DNA of 64,000 bases. It comes from Pseudomonas sp. TH43. GTDB taxonomy: Bacteria > Pseudomonadota > Gammaproteobacteria > Pseudomonadales > Pseudomonadaceae. A program made the translations under genes and the position numbers. Of the stretch, positions 55,798 through 64,000 are shown piece by piece. Every line of letters begins with the position of its first letter. The first letter of the stretch is position 1. The stretch covers positions 1,126,001-1,190,000 of the forward strand of contig NZ_JAEKFI010000004.1 of NCBI RefSeq assembly GCF_016650635.1, in the 5' to 3' direction. The notes beneath the pieces are model-generated. The model had not been told where the DNA came from. It searched no databases and saw nothing but the letters and a program-made list of their open reading frames with translations.

Positions 55798-56517
55798 ATG
55801 AGACTGTCCCGCTTCTTTATCGACGCCCCCCTGAGCACCGGCGAACACGAATTGCCGGAAGCCCAGGCGCATTACATCAGCCGCGTGCTGCGCATGGCCG
55901 AGGGCGATGCGGTGCAGCTGTTCGACGGTTCCGGTCACGAATTTCGCGGTTCCTTGCGGGAAGTCGGCAAGAAGCGCGTAACCGTGCAAATCGACGAGCA
56001 ATTCGCCGGTCAGGTCGAATCGCCGCTGCACATCCACCTCGGCCAGGGCCTGTCCCGTGGTGAGCGGATGGACTGGGCGATTCAGAAAGCCACTGAGTTG
56101 GGCGTGAATGAAATCACCCCGATCTTCAGCGATCGCTGCGAAGTCCGCCTCAAGGACGAACGCGCCGACAAACGCCTGCAGCATTGGCGTCAGGTGGCGA
56201 TCAGCGCGTGTGAGCAATGTGGGCGTTCGCGGGTACCGGTGATTCATCCGCCGGTGTTGCTTGCGGACTGGATCAAGCAGACCGACGCCGAGTTGAAACT
56301 GGTGCTGCACCCGGTGGCGGAGCCGCTGGTGAGCCATGCCAAACCGGCGACGCTGGCGTTCCTGATCGGGCCTGAAGGCGGTTTGACTGACGCCGAAGTC
56401 GAGCAGGCCAAAGGTAACGGCTTCCACGCCGCCCGCCTCGGCCCACGCGTGCTGCGCACTGAAACTGCGCCGGTGGTTGCACTGGCGGTGGCCCAGCAAC
56501 TTTGGGGTGATTTCTAA
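55798..56517 (+). CDS. rsmE: 16S rRNA m3U1498 methyltransferase
   Basis: A 239-residue SPOUT-class methyltransferase. The N-terminal PUA-like domain (MRLSRFFID, HYISRVLRM) and C-terminal knotted domain with FLIGPEGGLTDAEV and LGPRVLRTETAPVVAL define RsmE, which methylates U1498 of 16S rRNA. It commonly follows bioA in Pseudomonas. The chosen ATG has AGAGAC upstream. Confidence 0.93.
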   Translation: MRLSRFFIDAPLSTGEHELPEAQAHYISRVLRMAEGDAVQLFDGSGHEFRGSLREVGKKRVTVQIDEQFAGQVESPLHIHLGQGLSRGERMDWAIQKATELGVNEITPIFSDRCEVRLKDERADKRLQHWRQVAISACEQCGRSRVPVIHPPVLLADWIKQTDAELKLVLHPVAEPLVSHAKPATLAFLIGPEGGLTDAEVEQAKGNGFHAARLGPRVLRTETAPVVALAVAQQLWGDF

Positions 56518-56540
56518 TCCACAAATGGAATACGTTCCCC

Positions 56541-56630
56541 TGTAGGAGTGAGCCTGCTCGCGATGGCGTCCTGTCAGTCGACAGCGTTTGTGGCTGATGC
56601 ACCCCCATCGCGAGCAGGCTCACTCCTACA
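56541..56630. repeat. REP pair, TGTAGGAGTGAGCCTGCTCGCGA family
   Basis: Inverted pair between rsmE and the convergent hemolysin III gene. Confidence 0.85.
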
Positions 56631-56647
56631 GGGGGATGGTGGCGTGT

Positions 56648-57265
56648 CTAGAGGACGTAGAACAAAATCGCCACAAAGTGCAGCAAACTCCCGGCAATCA
56701 CGAACAGATGCCAGATCCCATGCGCATGCCGCAGCCGGTGATCGAGGGCAAAAAAGATAATCCCCACGGTGTACAAAACCCCGCCCGACGCCAGCCAGGC
56801 AAACCCGGTCGTGCCCAGCGCCGCGATCAACGGCTTCACCGCCACCAGCACAATCCAGCCCATCACCGCATAAATCACGATCGACAGAATCCGTGCCTCC
56901 GAACGCGGTTTGATCTCTTGCAGAATGCCGATCAGCGCCAACCCCCAGACAATCCCGAACAACGTCCAGCCCCACGGCCCGCGCAGGGTCACCAGGCAGA
57001 ACGGCGTATAGCTGCCAGCAATCAACAGGTAGATCGAAAAGTGATCAACCTTCTTCATGATCGCTTTCTTGCGCCCGCGCACGCTGTGGTACACGGTCGA
57101 GGCGCTGTAGAGCACCAGCAAGGTAAACGCGTAGATCGCCACACTGACAATCTTCCACGGGCTGCCGTCGAGGCTGGCGATTACCAGCATCCAGACGCCG
57201 CCGACAAATGCCGCCACCGCCCCGACCAGATGCGTCCAGGCGTTGAGTTTTTCCCCGTGATACAT
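56648..57265 (-). CDS. Hemolysin III/PAQR family membrane protein
   Basis: A 205-residue protein with seven hydrophobic segments and the PAQR pattern: YSASTVYHSVRG, KVDHFSIYLLIAGSYTPF and HGIWHLFVIAGS carry the conserved histidines and aspartate. Bacterial members (YqfA/TrhA) influence membrane properties; the hemolysin name is historical. The start ATG is preceded by GGAGGTGAG. The frame extends 22 codons further but without that site. Confidence 0.88.
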   Translation of the reverse strand: MYHGEKLNAWTHLVGAVAAFVGGVWMLVIASLDGSPWKIVSVAIYAFTLLVLYSASTVYHSVRGRKKAIMKKVDHFSIYLLIAGSYTPFCLVTLRGPWGWTLFGIVWGLALIGILQEIKPRSEARILSIVIYAVMGWIVLVAVKPLIAALGTTGFAWLASGGVLYTVGIIFFALDHRLRHAHGIWHLFVIAGSLLHFVAILFYVL

Positions 57266-57350
57266 GTCTCGCTCACCTCCAAATTCATTACCGCAGCGCG
57301 CAAGGCTCGGGCCTTGAGCGTAAAAGCGCAATGTTTCTGTTCAATGCCAG

Positions 57351-57405
57351 GATCAAAAGATCGCATTCCAATGCAGGAGCTGCCGAAGGCTGCGATCTTT
57401 TGATC
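57351..57405. repeat. inverted repeat, GATCAAAAGATCGCA family
   Basis: Short inverted pair in the divergent gap before mdcR. Confidence 0.8.
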
Positions 57406-57445
57406 TTCCGTGCACAATCGGCCGACATAAGAAAGAGTCCGCGCC

Positions 57446-58366
57446 ATGCTGATCGACGAAGAATTGACCCTGAAAAAACTCGAGGTGTTCCTCGCTTTCA
57501 TGCGCACCGGCAACCTCGCCCGCGCCGCTGCCGAGTTGCAGACCAGCAATGTCAGCGTGCACCGCGCGATTCACTCGCTGGAAAGCGCCCTGCGCTGCCC
57601 GCTGTTCAAACACGAAGGTCGCAACCTGACGCCGCTGGAAAGTGCTTACGTACTTGAAGAACGCGCGCAGAAACTGATCAATGACGTGGTCGAAAGCGTG
57701 CGCCTGACCCGCGAAGCCGCCGGGTTCTCCGCTGAACGTTTCAAACTCGGGTCTCTGTATTCGCTAACAGTGAAAACCGTGCCGCAACTGATCATGGGCC
57801 TGAAAATCCGCCGCAGTGAACTCAATATCGACCTGATCCTCGGCTCGAACATCGACCTGCTCTACAAGCTGAAAAACATGGAAGTCGACGCGATCCTGGT
57901 GTCGCTGGACGACAGCATCAACGACCCGGATTGCGAGCAGATTGCGCTGTTTTCCGATGACATCTTTCTCGCCACACCGGCAGATTCAAAATTCGCCCAG
58001 CGCAGTGAAGTGGATTTGGCGGAAGTGCGCGATGAAACGTTCATCACCCTGACCCAGGGCTTTGCCACCCATCAGGACGGCAACCGGGTGTTCAAGCAGG
58101 CGGGGTTCGAACCGAAAGTGGCGATGCAGGTGAATGACATTTTCACCCTGCTGAGCATGGTCAGTTCCGGAGTCGGTTATGCGTTGCTGCCAGGAAGGAT
58201 TGCAGCGGTGTACGAGAACCGGGTGAAGCTGATTCCGTTACAGGAGAAGTATCGGTTGCAGCAGCACATTGGTGTGGTGTTTTTGAAGGCCAAGGAGAGG
58301 GATCCGAATTTGCTGGCGTTGCTGGCGGAGTGTCGGATGTATGCGAATCGGCAGGTCGGGGTTTAG
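57446..58366 (+). CDS. mdcR: LysR-type regulator of malonate utilisation (MdcR-like)
   Basis: A 306-residue LysR protein with N-terminal winged helix (LEVFLAFMRTGNLARAAAEL, then NVSVHRAIHSLESAL) and an effector domain. It adjoins the mad/mdc operon, being convergent with madM, where MdcR is found in other pseudomonads, so it is the likely malonate-responsive activator. This assignment rests on context. Confidence 0.82.
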   Translation: MLIDEELTLKKLEVFLAFMRTGNLARAAAELQTSNVSVHRAIHSLESALRCPLFKHEGRNLTPLESAYVLEERAQKLINDVVESVRLTREAAGFSAERFKLGSLYSLTVKTVPQLIMGLKIRRSELNIDLILGSNIDLLYKLKNMEVDAILVSLDDSINDPDCEQIALFSDDIFLATPADSKFAQRSEVDLAEVRDETFITLTQGFATHQDGNRVFKQAGFEPKVAMQVNDIFTLLSMVSSGVGYALLPGRIAAVYENRVKLIPLQEKYRLQQHIGVVFLKAKERDPNLLALLAECRMYANRQVGV

Positions 58367-58383
58367 ATCAAGATCAAGAGCTA

Positions 58384-58560
58384 CCCCCTCACCCCAGCCC
58401 TCTCCCCCAAGGGGGCGAGGGGGAAAGGGAGCAGATCGGGGGCTTTTCAGAACCTGAGTTCGACTCAGGGCTTTCAGGTCGGCGTACCTCCAACATCCAC
58501 CGCGATCAGTCCCCTCGCCCTACGGGCGGTCCGACGTTTCGGGAGGGCTAGGGTGAGGGG
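58384..58560. repeat. long inverted repeat, CCCCTCACCC...AGCCCTC type
   Basis: CCCCCTCACCCCAGCCCTC at one end and GAGGGCTAGGGTGAGGGG at the other form long complementary arms, with a second GC-rich palindrome (CCCCCAAGGGGG) inside, between mdcR and madM. Confidence 0.85.
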
Positions 58561-58570
58561 CTTGTGATCT

Positions 58571-59335
58571 TCAGCCCACAATCCCGCGAACAATGAAGAA
58601 CAACAACGATGGCCCCAGCAAACACCCAAGCCCGGTATGGAACGTCGCCGTCAACGCCCCATAAGGCACCAACCGCCTATCCGTCGCCGCCAGCCCGGCA
58701 GTCACGCCACTGACAGTGCCCGCCAAACCACCAAACACCATCGCCGAGCGCGGGTTATCCAGGCCCATCCAGCGCGCCGCTACAGGCGTGCCAACCATCA
58801 CCAGAATCGCCTTGATCAACCCGGTGGCAATCGACAGCGCCATCACATCCGAGGTCGCGCCAATCGCCGCGCCCGTCACCGGCCCGACGATATAAGTCAC
58901 CGCGCCCGCGCCAATAGTGGTCATGCTCACCGCATCGCGATAACCAAATGCCCAGGCCATGCACGCGCCGACAATGAACGGCAGAATCGTGCCCAACAGC
59001 AACGCGACCACACCAATCAACCCGGCCTTCTTCGCCTCGGTCGCCTGCACTTCAAACGCCGTGGCCACAATCGCAAAGTCACGCAACATCGCCCCGCCCA
59101 TCAGGCCGATACCTGAGAACAACGTCAGATCCGCCAGGCCTTTCTGGCCGCCGGTCATGGTGCCGCCGACCCACGCCAGCACCAGGCCGATGACGATGGC
59201 AATCGCCGAGCCGTGAACACGTCCGAACGTCAGGCGCTTAGAGAGCACCACCGACACCCACATGATCACGCCGACAAAAGCGAAGGCAGTGACCAGCCCG
59301 TTATGTTCCAGACCTTTCTCGATGAGATCCCACAT
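58571..59335 (-). CDS. madM: Malonate transporter subunit MadM
   Basis: A 254-residue membrane protein with about 9 hydrophobic segments, the large subunit of the two-component MadL/MadM sodium-coupled malonate transporter. MTTIGAGAVTYIVGPVTGAAIGATSD is a family-conserved glycine-rich stretch near residue 135. It begins 1 base after the madL stop codon, so the two are translationally coupled. Confidence 0.9.
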   Translation of the reverse strand: MWDLIEKGLEHNGLVTAFAFVGVIMWVSVVLSKRLTFGRVHGSAIAIVIGLVLAWVGGTMTGGQKGLADLTLFSGIGLMGGAMLRDFAIVATAFEVQATEAKKAGLIGVVALLLGTILPFIVGACMAWAFGYRDAVSMTTIGAGAVTYIVGPVTGAAIGATSDVMALSIATGLIKAILVMVGTPVAARWMGLDNPRSAMVFGGLAGTVSGVTAGLAATDRRLVPYGALTATFHTGLGCLLGPSLLFFIVRGIVG

Positions 59336-59336
59336 A

Positions 59337-59753
59337 TCAGCGGCCTCCTACTGGAGTGCCGACCGGCGTGATTTCCGCCGGTTCATCGGGTAATGGTTCA
59401 CCCTTGTGGGTGCGGCTGATCAAAGCAATCGTGCAGCCGCAGACCACTACCGAACCAATCGCCGCCAGCACCGCCACCGTGCCGCCATGCAATGCGGTGA
59501 CAACGTTCTGTTGCGCCGCCATTGCCACCACCACCGGAATGTACATCGCGCCCCAGAAGCCGACGCCCATCTCGCAATCCTTGGTCATGCCGCCGCGCTT
59601 CTGCATCCACAACCGTGCGCAAATCAGCAGGATCATGGCGATGCCGACCCCGCCGACATTGGACTTCACACCCAGCAACACGCCGAGCATGTCACCCATG
59701 ATCACCCCTGCCAGCGTACAGATCGCGAGCAGCGCCACACCGTAAATAATCAT
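59337..59753 (-). CDS. madL: Malonate transporter subunit MadL
   Basis: A 138-residue membrane protein with four segments, the small subunit of the malonate importer. The start MIIYGVALLAICTLAG is chosen; the frame is open 42 codons further but that part is hydrophilic and lies in the mdcH gap. An A/C-rich AANAANAA-like tract about 30-45 bases upstream is a possible Hfq/Crc site. Confidence 0.9.
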   Translation of the reverse strand: MIIYGVALLAICTLAGVIMGDMLGVLLGVKSNVGGVGIAMILLICARLWMQKRGGMTKDCEMGVGFWGAMYIPVVVAMAAQQNVVTALHGGTVAVLAAIGSVVVCGCTIALISRTHKGEPLPDEPAEITPVGTPVGGR

Positions 59754-59782
59754 TGTTGTAGTCCTCAAAGTGCATCGTCGAA

Positions 59783-59798
59783 TGTTGTTTTTGTTGTT
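59783..59798 (-). promoter_or_regulatory. possible Hfq/Crc catabolite repression site
   Basis: On the minus strand the mRNA reads AACAACAAAAACAACA, which contains overlapping AANAANAA (CA) motifs, about 30 bases upstream of the madL start codon. This is inference by motif only. Confidence 0.4.
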
Positions 59799-59820
59799 CG
59801 AAGCTTGAGTCGCGGCGGTT

Positions 59821-60741
59821 TTAGAGTTGGCGGTTTCCCTCCTCACGCAACAGCGCCTGCAAGGTGTCGAGGCGAGCACTGTCGAAGGCAGTGACCGTGC
59901 CCGAGTCGAACACCCGGCGCGCCAGCCCGGTCAGTACGGCACCGGGCGGCAATTCGATCTGTAGCCGTACGCCGCGCTCGTAGGCACTTTGCACGGTGCC
60001 GCGCCAGTCCACCACGCGGCACATGTTGAAGGCGAGGTCGTCGCGCAGCGCTGCTACTTTGGTCACAGGACGCGCGCGACTGCCGCTCAGGTAAGCGATT
60101 TGCGGGTTTCTCAGTTCAACCTTGGCGAAGGCTTCGGCGAGGCTTTGCGCCGGTTTTTCCAGCAGTGGACAGTGCGACGGCACACTCACCGCCAAGCGTT
60201 TTGCCAGACCGGCACCACGACTGCGCGCCAGTTCCGCCACCGCTTGCATGGCCTCGTCACTGCCGGCAATCACCACCTGATTGTCGGCGTTGATATTGGC
60301 CAGATACACCGGCGAATCTTCGCTGTGCACCTGCGCCAGCAGTGTTTCGACTGTGGACAATTGCAGACCGATGATCGCGGTCATGCCGTAGCCCTGTGGA
60401 TAAGCCTGCTGCATCAGCTCGCCACGCAGGCTGACCAGATGCAACGCATCGCTGAAGCTCAACGCCCCGGCAACCACCGCTGCCGGGTAAGCGCCGATGG
60501 ACAGGCCAGCGACGTAATCCGCCGTAAGTCCGTCGTGCAATAACTGTCGAGATGCAGCAACGCCAGCGATCAGCAGGCAAAGCTGAACCGCCCTTGTCGT
60601 GCGCAATGCTTGAGCCGAATCGAGCAGCAAAACATCTTCGCCAAGCACATCGCTTGCCTCGACCAGGGTTTCGCTGGGCAAGCGCTGAAGCATGCCCGCT
60701 TGCTGCGCGCCCTGGCCGGGAAACACCAGCAGACTGCTCAC
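59821..60741 (-). CDS. mdcH: Malonate decarboxylase epsilon subunit (malonyl-CoA:ACP transacylase)
   Basis: A 306-residue FabD-like acyltransferase. FPGQGAQQAGM at the N terminus and the nucleophile serine in GLSIGAYPA near residue 88 are conserved. It charges the MdcC carrier protein with a malonyl group. The start is GTG in a GTGA overlap with the mdcG stop, a typical coupled arrangement; the upstream open frame is not family-like. Confidence 0.92.
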   Translation of the reverse strand: MSSLLVFPGQGAQQAGMLQRLPSETLVEASDVLGEDVLLLDSAQALRTTRAVQLCLLIAGVAASRQLLHDGLTADYVAGLSIGAYPAAVVAGALSFSDALHLVSLRGELMQQAYPQGYGMTAIIGLQLSTVETLLAQVHSEDSPVYLANINADNQVVIAGSDEAMQAVAELARSRGAGLAKRLAVSVPSHCPLLEKPAQSLAEAFAKVELRNPQIAYLSGSRARPVTKVAALRDDLAFNMCRVVDWRGTVQSAYERGVRLQIELPPGAVLTGLARRVFDSGTVTAFDSARLDTLQALLREEGNRQL

Positions 60742-61358
60742 GCCGCTTGCTCCTGCGGGTTCCACGGGTCTGCTACCAGACAGGCCTGATGCGCGTTTTT
60801 CAGCAGCACCCGCGTCGACGCGCTGGCCCACTCACGCAGAGCGACAGCACCGAACGGCGTCTGCAATTGCAGATCGACCCGGCACACAGCCTGATCGAAA
60901 AGCGCGACCAGTTTGCGTGCCTGGTTACGCGTGATCAGCTGCGGTGTCCGCAGAATCAAATCGAGATCACTCGCCGCGTGCATCGCTTTAAAACCACTGG
61001 CCAATTCAAACCCGACGCTGCCGCTGACACCCCAGACCCAACCGCAGTCATCAAGCATTGGCCGCAGTTGTTTGAGCGCCTGCATCACTGGCAGATCGCG
61101 CTCGCTGTCGACGTGACACAACGCCTCGGGACTGACCCGACAGGCAATCGAATCGACCGCCATGAACGCCGCCAGCCGTTGCTCGCGCAGCACACCGCGC
61201 ACGCCGACCGCGACAAAACCCTCATCACTCAACGCCCGCCGCACCACCACCGGTTGCCCAGCCGCCAGCGACTCGACTGCCCACTGCGGCGCATCCGCCG
61301 GCAGCTGCGCAGGCGTCATGCCCCAGAGCAGGTCGTGGGCCAGAGAGGTGCTCACCAC
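60738..61358 (-). CDS. mdcG: Malonate decarboxylase holo-ACP synthase
   Basis: A 206-residue protein that transfers the phosphoribosyl-dephospho-CoA prosthetic group to the carrier protein MdcC. GSVGFELASGFKAMHAASDLDLIL near residue 120 is the nucleotidyltransferase pattern with the metal-binding DLDL. It overlaps mdcE by 7 bases on one side and mdcH by 4 on the other. Confidence 0.9.
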   Translation of the reverse strand: MVSTSLAHDLLWGMTPAQLPADAPQWAVESLAAGQPVVVRRALSDEGFVAVGVRGVLREQRLAAFMAVDSIACRVSPEALCHVDSERDLPVMQALKQLRPMLDDCGWVWGVSGSVGFELASGFKAMHAASDLDLILRTPQLITRNQARKLVALFDQAVCRVDLQLQTPFGAVALREWASASTRVLLKNAHQACLVADPWNPQEQAA

Positions 61359-62137
61359 TGCGCCCTCAGCAATTCGCGAACCTTGCTGGAGGCAGCACGA
61401 TTGTTTGCGCCGAGACGATTGCTCAAATCAGTGCTGGCGACATCGCCGATGGCTTGGGTCAGGCATTCGCTCACCCGCGCCAGATCTTCCGCAGTCGGCT
61501 GTTCAATCTGCTGCACCGACAGGGTTTCCCAGAGCAAACCAAGGCTCGCGTAACTGTCGATGTCATAAGCCATCGGCGGCACGCTGGCGGCCAGCGCTTC
61601 CAGCTCTTCGACACTGCGCAACGTCACCCGCGCCGCCGACGCCTTGCCCATCGCATGCACCATCACCCCCGGATCACGCAGGGCGATCAAACGATTGGCC
61701 TGATAACCGTGCGCCAGAAAAGCCCCGGACATCGCCTTGCCGACCAGCAACGCAATCACCGGATGCCCGGCCAAACGCGCACGGGCATAACTGTCCGCCG
61801 CACCGGCCAGCGCCTGGTGAATGCCGAGTGCTTCTTCGCGACGACCGTAAGCCTGGCTCGGCACATCGACGATGGCGATGATCGGGCGCTTTTGCGCTTT
61901 GTCGCGGTCGGCAGTGATTGCGTCATCCACAGCCTTGGCCAAACCCCAGCCTTCGAGCAAGCCGACTTCGCCATTGCGCGCGCGTGGGAAACGACTATCC
62001 GGGTCAGCCACCACAGCGATAAAACGCCCCAGCTCACCGTCAGCCACCTTCAACGAGGCCGGCAGCCCTTCGACTGCAACAGCGCCCGCGCTCAAGGCGT
62101 TGAACCAGTTCAAACCGCGCAGTGAATAACCGCTCAT
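61352..62137 (-). CDS. mdcE: Malonate decarboxylase gamma subunit
   Basis: A 261-residue crotonase-fold carboxyltransferase subunit that with MdcD decarboxylates the malonyl-carrier to acetyl-carrier plus CO2. VDVPSQAYGRREEALGIHQA near residue 90 and LLVGKAMSGAFLAHGYQANR near 130 are conserved. It overlaps mdcD by 4 bases. Confidence 0.92.
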   Translation of the reverse strand: MSGYSLRGLNWFNALSAGAVAVEGLPASLKVADGELGRFIAVVADPDSRFPRARNGEVGLLEGWGLAKAVDDAITADRDKAQKRPIIAIVDVPSQAYGRREEALGIHQALAGAADSYARARLAGHPVIALLVGKAMSGAFLAHGYQANRLIALRDPGVMVHAMGKASAARVTLRSVEELEALAASVPPMAYDIDSYASLGLLWETLSVQQIEQPTAEDLARVSECLTQAIGDVASTDLSNRLGANNRAASSKVRELLRAQW

Positions 62138-62985
62138 GAGCGCTCTCCTTGATACAGATCGCGAACCACCGACGGTTCGATTTGCCGGTCAGTGTTCAGG
62201 TTGCCCAAGCGTTGCAGAAACCATTCGGCGCGTTGGCTACGCGGCCGCGCCGGCAAACCTTGCTGGAGCAATTCACCGACCTGCTGACGAATCTTCGCCA
62301 CATCATCGGCGACATAACGATCCACCAGACCGCTGGCAAAACGCTGCTCGCCACCGGTCAGGCTCCAGATGAACGGCCGGTCGCGGGAATCGTATTCCTC
62401 GATCCCGGCTTCCTGCTCGATCACCTGCGGGCCGTTCAAACCGAGGCGCGCTTCCTGAGTTACCAGCAAATAGCTGCACAGTGCCGCCGCAATCGACATA
62501 CCGCCGAAGCAACCGACGCTGCCGGCCACCACGCCAACCACCGGTTGGTACTGCTGCAAATCGACAATCGCCGCATGAATATCGGCAATCGCCGCCAGCC
62601 CGAGATTGGCTTCCTGCAAGCGCACACCTCCGGTTTCCAGCAGCAACAACGCGCGCGTCGGAATGCCTTTGCGGTTGTCTTCTGCCGCCAGTTCCAGCGC
62701 GCCGGCAATCTTCGCCCCGCCGACTTCGCCAAGGCTGCCGCCCTGAAACGCGCCTTCAATCGCAGCAATGACCACTGGCAAACCGTCGACGCTACCCTTG
62801 GCGATCACCACGCCGTCATCGGCTTGCGGCACCACGCCTTGGCGTTCGAGCCACGGCGACATCACCCGTTGAAACGGGTCGAGCAGTTCGCGAAAGCTCC
62901 CGGCATCGAGCAAGGCTTTCGCCCGTTGTCGCGCGCCAAGTTCGACGAAGCTGTGTTTGTTGAGCAGCGCTGCGCTGTCAGTCAT
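62134..62985 (-). CDS. mdcD: Malonate decarboxylase beta subunit
   Basis: A 283-residue acetyl-CoA carboxylase-beta-like subunit. SFVELGARQRAKALLDAGSF at the N terminus and the double-glycine stretch GSVGCFGGMSIAAALC near residue 160 form its part of the active site. The start MTDSAALLNK has GGAGAT upstream; a longer open frame of 39 codons enters mdcC and is not used. It overlaps mdcC by 8 bases. Confidence 0.92.
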   Translation of the reverse strand: MTDSAALLNKHSFVELGARQRAKALLDAGSFRELLDPFQRVMSPWLERQGVVPQADDGVVIAKGSVDGLPVVIAAIEGAFQGGSLGEVGGAKIAGALELAAEDNRKGIPTRALLLLETGGVRLQEANLGLAAIADIHAAIVDLQQYQPVVGVVAGSVGCFGGMSIAAALCSYLLVTQEARLGLNGPQVIEQEAGIEEYDSRDRPFIWSLTGGEQRFASGLVDRYVADDVAKIRQQVGELLQQGLPARPRSQRAEWFLQRLGNLNTDRQIEPSVVRDLYQGERS

Positions 62986-63277
62986 GGCCGATCTCCTCGA
63001 AACCTTGTTCCAGCCGCAAACGCACCACGCCCGGTGTCGCACCAAAATCGTGGATATCGATGGCCATCGCCGGTGGCGTAGTGCCGTCGAACATCCGCGC
63101 AAACAGGTGCTGCCAACGCAACTGCGCGCCGTTGACCGAGGTCTGCACGTTGATGGTCAACTTGCCGGCCAGTCCCGGTTCGATCAGTACTTCCAGATCA
63201 CCGGAACCGACACAACCGACCAGCGCACGACCGCGTGGCGGCTGCCCGGCGGGGAATTCAAACGATAGGGTTTCCAT
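62978..63277 (-). CDS. mdcC: Malonate decarboxylase acyl carrier protein (delta subunit)
   Basis: A 99-residue carrier protein. The serine modified with 2'-(5''-triphosphoribosyl)-3'-dephospho-CoA in the family is S25 in VGSGDLEVL. The malonyl and acetyl groups ride on this arm during the cycle. The ATG overlaps the mdcB stop by one base (TGATG), so synthesis is coupled. Confidence 0.93.
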   Translation of the reverse strand: METLSFEFPAGQPPRGRALVGCVGSGDLEVLIEPGLAGKLTINVQTSVNGAQLRWQHLFARMFDGTTPPAMAIDIHDFGATPGVVRLRLEQGFEEIGHD

Positions 63278-64000
63278 CAAAACGCTCCCTGAAGAATGCC
63301 GTCGCGCTCGATTCGGTCGAGCAGCAAAGTGGCGGCGAGCAAGTCGGCGGCGCCACCGGGCGAGGCATTCAATGCGATGAGTTGTTGATCCAGTTCATGC
63401 AGGCGACGACGGCCGCTGAGGCTGGCGCTGCCACCGGCGTCGAGCACCGCTTGCGCACCCTGTTGCATGGCGTGCAGGCCCTCTTCGCCGGCGCGGTAGA
63501 GCACGCAGGTGTCGGCCAGATGGGTCATGATCGCGAGCAAGGCGTCGAGTCGCGCGTTCTGTTCGCCGCTGGCGTTGGCGCGGCTGCGTTTGAGTTGCGG
63601 CAAACCCCGTTGCAGCACGGAAGGGAAGCCGAGTTGCGCTTCTTCGCGAGCGCCGCGTGCGCCGTAACGCAGGGCGACCTGGGCGCCGTGGCTCAGGGGT
63701 TTTGGTGCGTAGCAATCCTCCAGCAAGGCCAGACGTGCAGCACGCAGAGTGACTGCGTTGGCGCTGGAAGATTGCGGTTCCAGCGCAGCGGCCGTCACCA
63801 ACAGACCCAATGCCCAGATTGCCCCGCGATGCGTGTTCACGCCGTTGGTGGTCGCGAGCATGGCTTGTTCGCCTTCACGGCCGATCCGGCCAATCGCTTC
63901 GCGTAGCGGTAATCCGACTTCGCCAATGGCCAGTGCAGCCTCGGCCATTTCCTTGAACGCCGGCCACAACGACAGCGCCGAAGCGTGCATCAGGCCGAGG
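63277..64000 (-). CDS. mdcB: Triphosphoribosyl-dephospho-CoA synthase, N terminus outside window
   Basis: The visible 241 residues (HASALSLWPAFKEMAEAALA... to DGILQGAF) belong to MdcB, which makes the precursor of the MdcC prosthetic group from ATP and dephospho-CoA. THRGAIWALGLL near the visible residue 53 is conserved. Full-length MdcB is about 290 residues, so roughly 50 N-terminal residues lie beyond base 64000. The internal ATG at 63990 is not the true start. Confidence 0.9.
   Translation of the reverse strand, partial: LGLMHASALSLWPAFKEMAEAALAIGEVGLPLREAIGRIGREGEQAMLATTNGVNTHRGAIWALGLLVTAAALEPQSSSANAVTLRAARLALLEDCYAPKPLSHGAQVALRYGARGAREEAQLGFPSVLQRGLPQLKRSRANASGEQNARLDALLAIMTHLADTCVLYRAGEEGLHAMQQGAQAVLDAGGSASLSGRRRLHELDQQLIALNASPGGAADLLAATLLLDRIERDGILQGAF

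Overview
The window looks like a chromosomal segment of a fluorescent Pseudomonas (P. fluorescens group). This is inferred from gene content and order (tkt-epd-pgk-fba beside an ArsR/methyltransferase gene and metK, an ahcY-metF block with a SAH riboswitch, a mad/mdc malonate cluster), from GC-rich codon use, and from many dispersed REP-type palindromes of the kinds common in this group. I see no rRNA, tRNA, CRISPR array or transposase gene.

Layout. 0-15.3 kb is ordinary core or shell sequence: the end of azlCD, a TldD/PmbA-type protease pair, an MFS exporter, dbpA, a flavoprotein, a YccS-like membrane protein, a periplasmic binding protein, small regulators and a REC-PAS-GGDEF-EAL regulator. 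15.5-22.2 kb is an accessory island abutting the 3' end of fba. It holds an intact PL7 alginate lyase, a 539-bp direct repeat carrying a truncated lyase copy, small AT-rich genes (a divergent thioredoxin, an Ig-like single-domain protein, an orphan 123-aa protein, a broken 86-aa gene), two truncated copies of the 3' end of fba, and a hipBA toxin-antitoxin pair. Four lux-box-like palindromes each sit about 85-110 bp upstream of a small gene. 22.2-33 kb holds central carbon and methyl-cycle genes (fba, pgk, epd, tkt, SahR-like regulator, metK) and ligB. 33-46 kb is a mix of envelope, transport and metabolic genes plus the SAH-riboswitch-controlled ahcY and metF. 46-57 kb holds an RhlE-type helicase, YceI/cytochrome b561, a small accessory patch (monocot-lectin-like protein and a 52-aa lipoprotein), an amine-oxidase-like protein with an AlgP-like Lys/Ala/Pro tail, bioA and rsmE. 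57.4-64 kb is the malonate utilisation cluster (mdcR, madM, madL, mdcH, G, E, D, C and partial mdcB).

How the genes work together. The methyl cycle is represented by metK (SAM synthesis), ahcY (SAH removal) and metF (methyl-THF supply), with two apparent SAH-sensing inputs: a riboswitch before ahcY and an ArsR/methyltransferase-domain protein before metK. The mad/mdc genes form one translationally coupled operon for malonate import and decarboxylation.

The most interesting region is 15.5-22.2 kb. It reads as two tandem cassettes. Each starts with the lyase 3' end plus a REP pair, carries different cargo behind lux-box-like sites, and ends with a terminator and a truncated fba 3' end. A LuxR-type (quorum-sensing or LuxR-solo) regulon of small proteins is my best hypothesis. 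No luxR or luxI gene lies in the window to confirm it.
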